Source: an uncultured Bacteroides sp.
GTDB lineage: Bacteria; Bacteroidota; Bacteroidia; Bacteroidales; Bacteroidaceae
NCBI RefSeq assembly: GCF_959029255.1
Contig: NZ_CAUFUE010000010.1
Span: 1-64,000 of the forward strand
Length of the DNA: 64,000 nt
Direction: 5' to 3'
The notes beneath the pieces were generated by a model. That model had not been told where the DNA came from and ran no database searches. It saw only the letters and a program-made list of their open reading frames with translations. The position numbers were made by a program, and so were the translations under genes. Shown here one piece after another: positions 6,562 through 15,846 of the stretch. Numbering within the stretch: the stretch's first letter is position 1; every line of letters begins with the position of its first letter.

Positions 6562-7419
6562 ATGAAAAAGCAAACTGTCAGCCTACTTGTCCTTCTGCTT
6601 GCGGCAAGCGGCTTTTTCTTTTCTTGCGGTAACACCGTGAACAAAAACGCAGGGGCGTTGGAGTTTGACAGTATACAGGTGAACGAAACGGCTCATCTTT
6701 TCGGTGACACTGCCAAACCGGCATGTAACCTTACCATCAATTTTACATACGCCGCCAAATCTTACGACAACAAATTGAAAGATAGCCTGAATACCTATTT
6801 CCTTTCCGCATGTTTCGGAGACAAGTATATGTCGATGACACCCGAGGAAGCTGTGAAGAAATACACCGAGAAATACGTCAACGATTATCGCAAAGACCTG
6901 GAACCGATGTACGAGAAAGATGAACAGGACAAAGAAGACGGTGCCAGCATGGAAGCATGGTATTCTTATTATAAAGGCATCGACAGCCATGTCCAACTAT
7001 ACATCAAGCATCTGTTAGTCTATCGTATCGAGTATAATGAATACACCGGAGGCGCACATGGCATCTATATGACAACCTTCCTCAATATGGACTTACGGAC
7101 ATTAGCTCCTATCCGCCTGGATGACCTATTCGTTAGCGATTATAAAGAAGCTCTGACCGATTTATTGTGGAACCAATTGATGGCTGACAATAAAGTGACC
7201 ACTCGCCAGGAATTGGAAGACATGGGATATGCCACTACCGGAGACCTGGAACCCACCGAGAATTTCTATATCAGCAAAGAAGGAATTACATTCTTTTATA
7301 ATGTATACGACATCGCCCCATACGTGATGGGGCCGGTAAAAATCACTTTGCCGTACGAAATGCTGCAACACCTGTTGGGCGACGATAACATGGTGCTGAA
7401 CGAAGTACGCAATTCATAA
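6562..7419 (+). CDS. DUF3298-domain lipoprotein
   Basis: 285 residues with a type II signal peptide (MKKQTVSLLVLLLAASGFFFSC, lipid-modified Cys22). The motif EYTGGAHGIYMTTFLNMDL around 155-173 and the C-terminal part (about 180-275) match the DUF4163/DUF3298 pair known from RsiV-like proteins; the RsiV domain binds lysozyme in Firmicutes, but the role in Bacteroides is not established. It is probably attached to the outer or inner membrane on the periplasmic side. The next gene, rsmG, starts 26 bases downstream on the same strand, so they may form one transcription unit with the MBL and gcvP genes. Confidence 0.85.
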   Translation: MKKQTVSLLVLLLAASGFFFSCGNTVNKNAGALEFDSIQVNETAHLFGDTAKPACNLTINFTYAAKSYDNKLKDSLNTYFLSACFGDKYMSMTPEEAVKKYTEKYVNDYRKDLEPMYEKDEQDKEDGASMEAWYSYYKGIDSHVQLYIKHLLVYRIEYNEYTGGAHGIYMTTFLNMDLRTLAPIRLDDLFVSDYKEALTDLLWNQLMADNKVTTRQELEDMGYATTGDLEPTENFYISKEGITFFYNVYDIAPYVMGPVKITLPYEMLQHLLGDDNMVLNEVRNS

Positions 7420-7445
7420 TTCGCAATTTAGTAATTTATAATCAA

Positions 7446-8069
7446 ATGGAACTTATTCTGAAATATTTCCCGGACCTGACAGAAGAACAAAAGCGGCAGT
7501 TTGCTGCGCTCTATGACCTCTATCTGGATTGGAACTCAAAAATAAACGTCATTTCACGCAAGGATATCGAAAACCTGTACGAGCATCACGTGCTCCATTC
7601 ACTGGGCATCGCCAAAGTTATCCGTTTTAAACCGGGCACGCAGATTATGGATCTCGGCACAGGCGGAGGCTTCCCGGGTATCCCCTTAGCCATTCTTTTT
7701 CCTGAAGTGAAATTTCATTTAGTGGACAGTATCGGCAAGAAAGTCCGCGTAGCCACCGAAGTAGCCAACAGTATCGGACTAAAGAACGTCACTTTCCGCC
7801 ATGCACGTGCCGAAGAAGAAAAACAACTGTTCGACTTCGTTGTGAGCCGTGCCGTGATGCCCTTGACCGATTTATTGAAAATCGTCCGTAAAAACATCTC
7901 TTCCAAGCAACAGAATGCCCTGCCCAACGGACTGATTTGCCTGAAAGGCGGCGAATTGAGAAATGAAACTATGCCGGTCAAGAATAAAACGACTATATGG
8001 GATTTGAAAGAGTTCTTTGAAGAGGAGTTTTTTGAGACGAAGAAAGTGGTCTATGTTTGTAATGGATAA
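7446..8069 (+). CDS. rsmG: 16S rRNA (guanine527-N7)-methyltransferase
   Basis: 207 residues, the usual size of RsmG (GidB), which uses S-adenosylmethionine to methylate G527 of 16S rRNA. Motifs: DLYLDWNSKINVISRKD (25-40), the SAM-binding IMDLGTGGGFPGIPLAILFP (67-86), and VSRAVMPL. The ATG at 7446 follows a short AT-rich spacer after the DUF3298 gene. The next ORF starts 21 bases after the stop. Confidence 0.95.
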   Translation: MELILKYFPDLTEEQKRQFAALYDLYLDWNSKINVISRKDIENLYEHHVLHSLGIAKVIRFKPGTQIMDLGTGGGFPGIPLAILFPEVKFHLVDSIGKKVRVATEVANSIGLKNVTFRHARAEEEKQLFDFVVSRAVMPLTDLLKIVRKNISSKQQNALPNGLICLKGGELRNETMPVKNKTTIWDLKEFFEEEFFETKKVVYVCNG

Positions 8070-8090
8070 TTGATAAATCATAATCTTATC

Positions 8091-8729
8091 ATGAAAATAA
8101 AGAGATTTGAATTTAATATGTTCCCTGAAAACTGTTACGTTTTGTGGGACGAAACCAATGAAGCGGTCGTCATTGACCCCGGCTGTTTTTATGAAGAAGA
8201 AAAGCAGGCTTTGAAGAATTTCATCATTAACAACCAATTGGATGTGAAGCATCTGCTGAACACCCATCTGCACCTCGATCATATCTTCGGCAATCCTTTC
8301 ATGCTGAAAGAATTCGGACTGAAAGCCGAAGCTAACCAGGCAGATGAGTTCTGGATTGACGAGGCGCCGAAACAGAGCCGCATGTTCGGTTTCCAGTTAC
8401 AGGAGCCTCCCGTGCCACTGGGCACTTACCTGCACGATGGCGACATCATCACATTCGGAAATACGAAACTGGAGGCTATCCATGTGCCGGGACACTCACC
8501 GGGCAGCTTGGTGTACTATTGCGCGGCAGACCATTGTATGTTTTCGGGTGACGTTCTGTTTCAGGGTAGCATCGGCCGCGCCGACCTCACCGGCGGCAAT
8601 TTCGATGAACTGATAGAGCATATTTGCAGCCGTCTGTTCATTCTGCCCAATGAGACGATTGTTTATCCCGGACATGGCGCTCCGACAACTATAGGAATTG
8701 AAAAAGCAGAAAATCCGTTCTTTAGATAA
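8091..8729 (+). CDS. MBL-fold metal-dependent hydrolase (glyoxalase II-like)
   Basis: From MKIKRFEFNMFPENCYVL the protein has 212 residues. Two-zinc metallo-beta-lactamase motifs are complete: THLHLDH (58-64), His135 in VPGHSPGS, Asp154 in FSGDVLF and His195 in YPGHGAP. Proteins of this size are usually thioester hydrolases related to glyoxalase II or persulfide dioxygenases; the exact substrate is not determinable. An earlier ATG at 8070 lies immediately after the rsmG stop, but the sequence before residue 8 is not conserved-looking. It probably belongs to the rsmG-gcvP transcription unit. Confidence 0.88.
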   Translation: MKIKRFEFNMFPENCYVLWDETNEAVVIDPGCFYEEEKQALKNFIINNQLDVKHLLNTHLHLDHIFGNPFMLKEFGLKAEANQADEFWIDEAPKQSRMFGFQLQEPPVPLGTYLHDGDIITFGNTKLEAIHVPGHSPGSLVYYCAADHCMFSGDVLFQGSIGRADLTGGNFDELIEHICSRLFILPNETIVYPGHGAPTTIGIEKAENPFFR

Positions 8730-8753
8730 CAAAAAACTTAATCAAATATCACC

Positions 8754-11600
8754 ATGAAAAATGACCTATTGGCATGCCGTCATATCGGCATCAACGAAAA
8801 AGATGAAGAGCAAATGCTCCGCAGAATCGGAGTGAAAAGCCTGGATGAGCTGATAGATAAAACTATTCCCGCCAACATTCGTCTGAAAGAGCCGCTAGCC
8901 CTGCCCGAAGCAATGACGGAATATGAGTTTGCAAAGCATATAGCCGGACTGGCTGCCAAAAACAAGGTTTATACCACATATATCGGTATGGGATGGTACA
9001 ACACCGTTACGCCTGCCGTTATCCAACGGAATGTATTTGAAAATCCTGTTTGGTATACCTCTTACACTCCTTATCAAACCGAAGTATCGCAAGGACGCCT
9101 TGAAGCTTTGCTGAATTTCCAGACTGCCGTATGCGACCTTACCGGCATGCCCCTCGCCAACTGTTCTTTGCTGGATGAGGCTACCGCCGCTGCCGAAGCT
9201 GTTACAATGATGTATGGCCTTCGCCCTCGCGATATGCAGAAATCGGGAGCCAACGTAGTTTTTGTGGACGAAAGTATTTTCCCCCAAACTCTGGCGGTAA
9301 TGACTACCCGTGCTATTCCGCAAGGTATCGAACTGCGCACTGGTAAGTACAATGAAATGGAAATGACCCCGGATGTTTTTGCCTGCATACTGCAATATCC
9401 CAACAGCAACGGAAGTGTGGAAGATTATCGCGCTTTTGTTGAAAAGGCACATGCAGCCGGTTGCAAGGTAGCCGTAGCCGCCGACATATTGAGTCTCGTT
9501 TTGCTCACTCCTCCGGGAGAATGGGGTGCCGATATTGTATTCGGAAGCAGCCAACGGCTGGGCACGCCGATGTTCTACGGTGGCCCTTCCGCCGCTTACT
9601 TTGCCACTCGCGACGAGTACAAACGGAATATGCCGGGACGCATCATCGGATGGTCGAAAGATAAATACGGCAAGCTTTGCTACCGCATGGCATTGCAGAC
9701 CCGCGAACAGCACATCAAGCGCGAGAAAGCAACCTCCAACATCTGTACCGCCCAGGCTTTGCTGGCTACTATGGCAGGTTTCTATGCCGTATATCACGGA
9801 CCGGAAGGTATCCGCACCATTGCCGGACGTATCCACAGCATCGCCGTGTATCTGGAAAAGGAAATCAATAAATTCGGATATAAGCAAGTCAACGAACAGT
9901 ATTTCGATACGCTCCGTTTTGCATTGCCCGACACAGTATCGGCCCAACAAATACGTACCATCGCATTGAGCAAGGAAGTGAACCTCCGTTATTTCAAAAA
10001 CGGTGACGTAGGTATGAGTATCGACGAAACAACGGATGTGGCTGCCGTCAACGTACTCCTTTCCATCTTTGCCATCGCTGCCGGGAAAGACTATACCAAG
10101 ACAAACGATGTACCGGAAAGCTGTACCATCCGGAAATCACTGAAACGCCAAAGTACTTACTTGACGCACGAAGTGTTCAACAAGTATCACACGGAAACAG
10201 AAATGATGCGTTACATCAAGCGCTTGGACCGCAAAGATATTTCATTGGCTCATTCCATGATTTCCCTTGGCTCCTGTACCATGAAGTTGAATGCCGCCGC
10301 TGAAATGTTGCCGCTCAGCCGTTCGGAATTTATGAACATGCACCCGCTTGTTCCCGAAGACCAAGCTGAAGGTTATCGTGAGCTTATCCGCAACCTCAGT
10401 GAAGAGCTGAAGATTATTACCGGCTTTGCAGGTGTCAGCCTGCAACCTAACTCTGGTGCGGCAGGTGAATATGCCGGCCTCCGTGTCATCCGCGCCTATC
10501 TGGAAAGTATCGGCGAGGGGCACCGTAACAAGGTATTGATACCGGCTTCGGCACACGGCACCAATCCTGCTTCTGCCATTCAGGCAGGATTTACAACCGT
10601 GACTTGCGCATGCGACGAACAGGGTAATGTAGATATGAACGATTTGCGTGCCAAAGCGGAAGAAAACAAAGAAAACCTTGCGGCGTTGATGATTACCTAT
10701 CCGTCTACACATGGCATCTTTGAAACCGAAATCGTAGAAATCTGTAAAATTATCCATGCCTGCGGTGCACAGGTTTATATGGACGGCGCCAATATGAACG
10801 CTCAGGTAGGATTGACGAACCCCGGAACCATCGGTGCCGATGTTTGCCATCTGAACCTCCACAAAACATTTGCTTCACCTCACGGTGGCGGCGGACCGGG
10901 TGTAGGACCTATCTGCGTGGCAGAGCATCTGGTTCCGTTCCTTCCGGGACACAAAATATTCGGAAATTCCATTAATCAGGTATCGGGCGCTCCTTTCGGC
11001 AGCGCAGGTATCTTGCCTATCACCTACGGCTATATCCGTATGATGGGTACCGAGGGATTGACACGTGCTACGAAGATTGCCATCCTGAATGCCAATTACC
11101 TGGCTGCCTCCCTCAAAGACACCTACGGTATCGTTTATCGCGGCGCCAATGGTTTTGTAGGCCACGAAATGATTCTGGAATGCCGCAAGGTGGCGGAAGA
11201 TACAGGTATCAGTGAAAATGATATAGCCAAACGCCTGATGGATTACGGTTATCATGCTCCTACCCTCTCCTTCCCGGTACACGGTACTTTAATGATTGAA
11301 CCGACGGAAAGCGAAAGCCTCAGTGAACTAGATAACTTCATCACTGTGATGCTGACTATCTGGAACGAAATACAGGAAGTGAAGAACGGGGAAGCCGATA
11401 AGGAAGATAATGTATTGGTAAATGCCCCGCATCCTGAATATGAAGTGGTTGCCAATGAATGGAATCACAGTTATACCCGTGAAAAGGCAGCCTATCCGAT
11501 AGAAAGCGTTCGCGAAAACAAGTTCTGGGTGAACGTGGCACGCGTAGACAATACGTTGGGCGACCGGAAGTTGTTGCCAACGTGCTACGGATGCTTCTAA
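8754..11600 (+). CDS. gcvP: Glycine dehydrogenase (decarboxylating), glycine cleavage P protein
   Basis: 948 residues, the one-chain form with both halves fused. The P protein decarboxylates glycine with pyridoxal phosphate and passes the aminomethyl group to the lipoylated H protein. Visible signatures: ASLLDEATAAAEA-like LLDEATAAAEAVTMM near 141, GSCTMKLNAAAEM near 506, SAHGTNPASA near 601, and the PLP-binding Lys704 in HLNLHKTFASPHGGGGPG. It starts 24 bases after the MBL gene. No glycine riboswitch is visible before it. gcvT and gcvH are not in the window. A hairpin terminator follows at 11614. Confidence 0.97.
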   Translation: MKNDLLACRHIGINEKDEEQMLRRIGVKSLDELIDKTIPANIRLKEPLALPEAMTEYEFAKHIAGLAAKNKVYTTYIGMGWYNTVTPAVIQRNVFENPVWYTSYTPYQTEVSQGRLEALLNFQTAVCDLTGMPLANCSLLDEATAAAEAVTMMYGLRPRDMQKSGANVVFVDESIFPQTLAVMTTRAIPQGIELRTGKYNEMEMTPDVFACILQYPNSNGSVEDYRAFVEKAHAAGCKVAVAADILSLVLLTPPGEWGADIVFGSSQRLGTPMFYGGPSAAYFATRDEYKRNMPGRIIGWSKDKYGKLCYRMALQTREQHIKREKATSNICTAQALLATMAGFYAVYHGPEGIRTIAGRIHSIAVYLEKEINKFGYKQVNEQYFDTLRFALPDTVSAQQIRTIALSKEVNLRYFKNGDVGMSIDETTDVAAVNVLLSIFAIAAGKDYTKTNDVPESCTIRKSLKRQSTYLTHEVFNKYHTETEMMRYIKRLDRKDISLAHSMISLGSCTMKLNAAAEMLPLSRSEFMNMHPLVPEDQAEGYRELIRNLSEELKIITGFAGVSLQPNSGAAGEYAGLRVIRAYLESIGEGHRNKVLIPASAHGTNPASAIQAGFTTVTCACDEQGNVDMNDLRAKAEENKENLAALMITYPSTHGIFETEIVEICKIIHACGAQVYMDGANMNAQVGLTNPGTIGADVCHLNLHKTFASPHGGGGPGVGPICVAEHLVPFLPGHKIFGNSINQVSGAPFGSAGILPITYGYIRMMGTEGLTRATKIAILNANYLAASLKDTYGIVYRGANGFVGHEMILECRKVAEDTGISENDIAKRLMDYGYHAPTLSFPVHGTLMIEPTESESLSELDNFITVMLTIWNEIQEVKNGEADKEDNVLVNAPHPEYEVVANEWNHSYTREKAAYPIESVRENKFWVNVARVDNTLGDRKLLPTCYGCF

Positions 11601-11613
11601 AGTTATTTACATC

Positions 11614-11680
11614 ACAGATTACACAGATTCACGCGGATTATTCTTTGAACTGCGTAGAACTGTGTAATCTGTATTTTTAT
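11614..11680 (+). terminator. Terminator of gcvP
   Basis: A 13-base stem (11614-11626 with 11660-11672; ACAGATTACACAG) is followed by ATTTTTATT. The GATTACAC core recalls the palindrome at 26976-27038, so the hairpin may come from a dispersed palindromic element. Confidence 0.6.
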
Positions 11681-11792
11681 TACGACAAAGCCCTCGATAT
11701 GAACAGTAAGCAAATAAGCCGGTTACTGACAAATTAAGCTTACGGATTCAAAAAACAGCTGCTATAAGATATGTAAGTACAGAGTTTTTGCA

Positions 11793-11800
11793 TACCTTTG
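11793..11800 (+). promoter_or_regulatory. -7 box of the AAA-ATPase-like gene
   Basis: TACCTTTG, 29 bases before the ATG at 11830. No consensus -33 element at 19-21 bases upstream. Confidence 0.45.
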
Positions 11801-11829
11801 TATGTTATACATAGTAAAAGAAGAAGGTT

Positions 11830-13380
11830 ATGAGCAATAAAATCTATCCTATCGGAATACAGAATTTCGAAAAGCTTCGTGGTGAAGGTTACTTCTACGT
11901 GGATAAGACTGCGATCATTTATCGTATGGTCAAAACAGGAAGTTATTATTTCCTCAGCCGCCCGCGACGTTTTGGAAAGAGTCTGCTGATATCCACTCTC
12001 GAAGCATACTTCCAAGGAAAAAGGGAATTGTTTCAAGGTTTGGCTATAGAGCTGTTAGAAAAAGAATGGAAGAAACATCCTATTCTCCATCTAGACCTGA
12101 ACATCGAGAAGTACGACACTCCTCAAAGCTTGGACAATATTCTTGAAAAGAACCTTGTAGCGTGGGAAAAGCTATATGGGGCCGAACCGTCGGAACGTTC
12201 ATTCCCTTTGCGTTTTGCAGGTATCATTGAGCGTGCACACCAACTGGCCGGCGAGCGTGTGGTTATCCTTGTTGATGAATATGACAAACCTATGTTGCAA
12301 GCCTTAAGCGACGAAGAACTCCAAAAATCTTTCCGTACTACCCTGAAGCCTTTCTATGGTGTACTCAAGACGATGGACGGACACATCAAATTCGCTTTCC
12401 TCACCGGGGTAACAAAGTTCGGAAAAGTAAGCGTATTCAGTGACCTCAATAATTTGGAAGATATTTCAATGCAGGAGATGTTTGCCGACATCTGCGGCAT
12501 TACCGAGCAGGAAATTCATAAATATCTTGAAGAAGAGTTGCACGAACTGGGGAGCGCCAACCACATGAATTACGAGGAGGTATCACAGGCATTAAAAGAA
12601 TGCTATGACGGTTATCATTTCGTAGAGAACTCCGTAGGCATTTACAATCCTTTCAGTTTGCTGAATACTTTCAAATACAAAAAATTCGGCAACTATTGGT
12701 TTGAAACCGGAACACCGAGTTATCTTGTAGAATTACTGAAGCGCAATCATTACGACCTCTACCGGATGGCGCATGAAGAAACGGATGCGGAAGTACTGAA
12801 CAGCGTTGACTCTACTTCGTACAACCCTATTCCGGTGATTTATCAGAGCGGATATCTTACGATAAAAGACTATGATCCACGCTTTGGCAACTATCACCTT
12901 GGCTTTCCTAACAGAGAAGTAGAAGAAGGATTTACCAAATATCTAATGCCCTATTATACGAATGTTTCAAAAGGAGAAACCAACTTTGAAATACAGAAAT
13001 TTGTTTCAGAAATAGAATCCGGCCAGCCTGACGCTTTCTTCCGTCGCTTGCAAAGTTTCTTTGCCGGTACTCCCTATGAACTGGTGCGCGACCTTGAGCT
13101 ACATTACCAAAACGTACTTTTCATCGTTTTTCGTCTCGTCGGACTTTATGTTGAAGCGGAATACCATACGAGCGAAGGTCGTATAGACCTTGTGCTAAAA
13201 ACAAACAAATATATTTACGTCATGGAATTCAAACTTGAGGGGAGTGCGGAAGAGGCCTTACAACAAATTGAAGACAAACATTACGCCCGTCCTTTTGAAG
13301 CAGATGCACGGCATCTTTTCAAGATTGGCGTGAACTTCAGCAACCGGACAAGAAACATTGAGAAATGGATAGTTGAATAA
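11830..13380 (+). CDS. AAA-ATPase-like / PD-(D/E)XK nuclease-domain protein (PF09820 + PF08011)
   Basis: 516 residues. The N-terminal part begins YPIGIQNFEKLRGEGYFYVDKTAII and carries a Walker-A-like SRPRRFGKSLL (43-53) and a Walker-B-like VVILVDEYDKPML (about 145-157), typical of the predicted AAA-ATPase family that is expanded in Bacteroides. The C-terminal part has a PD-(D/E)XK nuclease core: Asp453 in GRIDLVLK and Glu466-x-Lys468 in YVMEFK. Residues needed for catalysis therefore look intact. The biological role of this family is not established; similar genes are found in many copies per genome. It has its own promoter box and no partner gene. Confidence 0.88.
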   Translation: MSNKIYPIGIQNFEKLRGEGYFYVDKTAIIYRMVKTGSYYFLSRPRRFGKSLLISTLEAYFQGKRELFQGLAIELLEKEWKKHPILHLDLNIEKYDTPQSLDNILEKNLVAWEKLYGAEPSERSFPLRFAGIIERAHQLAGERVVILVDEYDKPMLQALSDEELQKSFRTTLKPFYGVLKTMDGHIKFAFLTGVTKFGKVSVFSDLNNLEDISMQEMFADICGITEQEIHKYLEEELHELGSANHMNYEEVSQALKECYDGYHFVENSVGIYNPFSLLNTFKYKKFGNYWFETGTPSYLVELLKRNHYDLYRMAHEETDAEVLNSVDSTSYNPIPVIYQSGYLTIKDYDPRFGNYHLGFPNREVEEGFTKYLMPYYTNVSKGETNFEIQKFVSEIESGQPDAFFRRLQSFFAGTPYELVRDLELHYQNVLFIVFRLVGLYVEAEYHTSEGRIDLVLKTNKYIYVMEFKLEGSAEEALQQIEDKHYARPFEADARHLFKIGVNFSNRTRNIEKWIVE

Positions 13381-13405
13381 ACTTCGTCTCTTTACCCCCA
13401 CTTCC

Positions 13406-13437
13406 TTTGTTCTTTCAGTAAGAATAAAGTACTTTTG
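13406..13437 (+). promoter_or_regulatory. Promoter of the hemolysin III gene
   Basis: TTTG (13406-13409), a 20-base spacer and TACTTTTG (13430-13437) fit the Bacteroides promoter consensus. The ATG at 13478 follows 40 bases later. Confidence 0.65.
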
Positions 13438-13477
13438 CTACGAGAAAGAGAAATTATCACTCCCTAATTAGAGCCAC

Positions 13478-14140
13478 ATGAATACTAAACGAAGCGGACT
13501 ATTTTATTCAAAATCAGAAGAACAAATCAATGCTATTTCACATGGAGCAGGCTTTGGAATGGGCGTCATCGTATGTACCTTGTTCCTCGTAAAATGCTAT
13601 CAGGGCGGAAACTTATGGGGTGCATTCGGAGTGTGGCTGTATCTGTTTGGCATGGGTGGTTCTTATCTTGCCTCCACACTTTACCATTCCATGAAGCATC
13701 ACAATCCATGGAAACGACGGTTGAGGCATTGGGATCATGCGGCTATTTATTGGCATATTGCGGGCAGCTTCTCTCCCGTCACTCTCATTGCTCTGCGAAA
13801 TGATGGAATTTGGGGATGGTCGCTGTTCGCCTTTGTCTGGTTGTGCGCCATTGCAGGTACTGTAGTCAGTTTCCGAAAGATGAAGGAGCATAGTCACCTG
13901 GAAACGGTATGTTACATTCTCATGGGATTATCCGTACTGGTAGTTTTCAAACAACTGTTCGCTATTTCTCCCATTGCCTGTTGGTGGATTATCGCCGAAG
14001 GTGTTTGCTACATTACCGGAGCGGTACTCTACTCTATTCGCAGCATACGATATATGCACTCTGTCTTCCACTTCTTTGTTTTAGCCGGTTCGGTATGTCA
14101 TATCATTGCAGTATGGGACATTTTGGAAAGGATGCTATAG
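13478..14140 (+). CDS. Hemolysin III family membrane protein (PAQR/HlyIII)
   Basis: 220 residues with seven predicted membrane helices. The family fingerprint is clear: EEQINAISHGAGFGMGV near the N-terminus, LASTLYHSMKH after helix two, LRHWDHAAIYWHIAGSFSPV in the middle, and HSVFHFFVLAGSVCHIIAVW at the C-terminus, with the conserved Ser/His/Asp residues that bind zinc in PAQR proteins. The name comes from a haemolytic Bacillus protein; in most bacteria the role is unknown. It has its own promoter and is not part of an operon. Confidence 0.9.
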   Translation: MNTKRSGLFYSKSEEQINAISHGAGFGMGVIVCTLFLVKCYQGGNLWGAFGVWLYLFGMGGSYLASTLYHSMKHHNPWKRRLRHWDHAAIYWHIAGSFSPVTLIALRNDGIWGWSLFAFVWLCAIAGTVVSFRKMKEHSHLETVCYILMGLSVLVVFKQLFAISPIACWWIIAEGVCYITGAVLYSIRSIRYMHSVFHFFVLAGSVCHIIAVWDILERML

Positions 14141-14182
14141 TATTATCAAATCGTTAAAATACCCTAATTAAATCTCTGTATC

Positions 14183-14239
14183 CTTGCTTTTCTCCCAAGC
14201 ATCCCTTACGTTTGCAGTGTTGTACATCAGTGCAACACT
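14183..14239 (+). promoter_or_regulatory. Promoter and candidate GntR/YtrA operator of the ABC operon
   Basis: TTG (14184-14186), a 20-base spacer and TACGTTTG (14207-14214) form a Bacteroides promoter with its start point near 14221. Directly over that start lies a perfect 7-base inverted repeat, AGTGTTG (14216-14222) and CAACACT (14233-14239), separated by ten bases. YtrA-type GntR repressors bind such palindromes in their own promoters, and this operon encodes one. Confidence 0.6.
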
Positions 14240-14248
14240 ATAAAAATT

Positions 14249-15079
14249 ATGATACAGATAGAGAAGATAAGCTACGGTTACAAGCCCAACCATCCCATTT
14301 TCAGTGATATATCCTTGGAAATAGGAAATGGGATTTATGGGCTTTTAGGAGAAAACGGTGTAGGAAAAACGACACTGATACACCTACTCTGCGGGTTGCT
14401 TTTTCCCTGGAAAGGCGAATGTCGTTTGAACGGAAACATTACCGCAGAAAGACGCCCCGAATTGCTGAGTCAATACTTCTTCCTACCGGAAGAAACGCAA
14501 ATGCCCTCTGAAAGCATATCAGCGTTTGCAGCAAGGCATTCCGTATTCTATCCGAAGTTCAACAAAGAGGAGTTTAAACATAACTTGAAAGAATTGCGAA
14601 TTGATGAAAGGCAAAAACTGTCCGATGTATCTTACGGACAGCAGAAAAAGGCAATGCTGGCATACGCTCTTGCCTTGCACACCCCTCTCACCATACTCGA
14701 CGAACCAACCAACGGACTGGATATCACTTCCCGCCAAGCCTTGAAACGTATCATCAGCCGGAGTATGGATGATGAAAGTATCTTGCTTATCTCCACACAT
14801 CAGGCACATGATTTTGAAAATCTGTTCGATCATCTTATTATCCTGGGAGAAGGTGAAATCTTGCTGAACAGTTCGTTAGACGAGATTAGCAATAACTTTC
14901 TCTTTGTACGAACCGATACCATCCCGGAAGAAAGCTTGTACAGCGAACAGGACTTATCGGGATACTTTTCTATCCTGCCCAATGAGGAAGGAGAAGAAAA
15001 TACCCCGGACATCGAACTGTTATATAAAGCAGTGTTGCAGAAGTCAGTATGTTTCACCTCCATAAAACAAACAAAATGA
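14249..15079 (+). CDS. ABC transporter ATP-binding protein
   Basis: 276 residues. Walker A GENGVGKTT (34-42), signature VSYGQQKK (SYGQQ in place of SGGQ), Walker B LTILDEPTNGLD and the switch His in ISTHQAHD are all present, so ATP hydrolysis should be intact. It pairs with the next gene, an integral membrane protein, through an ATGA overlap (stop 15077-15079, start 15076), the usual layout for ABC-2 exporters regulated by YtrA-type GntR proteins. Such systems respond to cell-wall or membrane stress in other bacteria; the substrate here is unknown. Confidence 0.93.
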   Translation: MIQIEKISYGYKPNHPIFSDISLEIGNGIYGLLGENGVGKTTLIHLLCGLLFPWKGECRLNGNITAERRPELLSQYFFLPEETQMPSESISAFAARHSVFYPKFNKEEFKHNLKELRIDERQKLSDVSYGQQKKAMLAYALALHTPLTILDEPTNGLDITSRQALKRIISRSMDDESILLISTHQAHDFENLFDHLIILGEGEILLNSSLDEISNNFLFVRTDTIPEESLYSEQDLSGYFSILPNEEGEENTPDIELLYKAVLQKSVCFTSIKQTK

Positions 15080-15843
15080 ACGAAACATTTAATCTGAAAC
15101 GTTTCCTGTTGCTGGAACGATATAAGAGAGCCGAAACCGGCAAACATCTGCTATGGAGCGGGGGCATCGTATTGAGTATATGTGTGTTGTGCATTCTCTA
15201 CGATATCAACCGTGGTGGAAGTTATTACGGCAAGTTCACATCTGCCGACAACCTGTGCCGGTACATATTATATTTCCTTTTCGCCGCCCCTTGCCTGCTG
15301 GAAACAAACTTGGGCAAACACACGGCAACTATCGACATGCTGCTACCGGCATCTACTTTTGAAAAGTTCATGCACATCTGGATAAAATATTTTCTGGTCT
15401 TACCCATCTTCAGCGTACTGCTTTTGCTCTGCCTGAAGATGATTTTCCTTGTAAGCGGTAACTACTTTTTGCAATTTTTCGCAGAGCACATCTTCCCCTG
15501 CGTGATAAAAAAGGAACAGATACTGACTTATTGCATTTTCCAATCCGTATGTTTCACAGGATTTTTTGCTTTCAAGCGGCAGTTGCTGCTGAAAAGCTTC
15601 GCACTATTCGTTATAATTATCGCCGCAAGTATCGGCATCGTATTACTGGCAGCATCTTTTATGCCCGATACGATTCCCCAAGGATACTGGTTGGACAATA
15701 TTACCGCGTGGCCGAAAACCAATTACCCGCTATCCGCCACAACGCAAGCGATTGTGACCTTCTGCAACTATGCAGCTCCTATATGTGTGGTGCTTGGCTC
15801 ATGGATATCAAGTTATTTCCTGCTCAAAGAAAAACAGTTGTAG
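15076..15843 (+). CDS. ABC-2 type transporter membrane subunit
   Basis: 255 residues from MNETFNLKRFLLLERYKRAETGKHLLW. About six hydrophobic segments follow (LLWSGGIVLSICVLCILY, YILYFLFAAPCLL, FLVLPIFSVLLLLCL, FAVFVIIIAASIGIVLLAA-like, and the last near ICVVLGSWISSYFLL). It shares a four-base overlap with the ATPase gene and is followed after three bases by the GntR gene, so the three genes are one operon. The start at 15076 is chosen because of that overlap; an ORF extension to 15049 lies inside the ATPase gene. Confidence 0.88.
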   Translation: MNETFNLKRFLLLERYKRAETGKHLLWSGGIVLSICVLCILYDINRGGSYYGKFTSADNLCRYILYFLFAAPCLLETNLGKHTATIDMLLPASTFEKFMHIWIKYFLVLPIFSVLLLLCLKMIFLVSGNYFLQFFAEHIFPCVIKKEQILTYCIFQSVCFTGFFAFKRQLLLKSFALFVIIIAASIGIVLLAASFMPDTIPQGYWLDNITAWPKTNYPLSATTQAIVTFCNYAAPICVVLGSWISSYFLLKEKQL

Positions 15844-15846
15844 CCC

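Noticed and set aside
8730..8753. Glycine riboswitch before gcvP
   Set aside because: Only 24 bases separate gcvP from the preceding gene and no riboswitch structure is visible.
8895..9950. A 351-codon minus-strand frame inside gcvP
   Set aside because: It lies wholly opposite a strong full-length gcvP, has no recognisable domain, and is composed like a complement of GC-rich codons.
11740..12036. A 98-codon minus-strand frame at the start of the AAA-ATPase gene
   Set aside because: It overlaps the promoter and the conserved N-terminus of a well-supported plus-strand gene.
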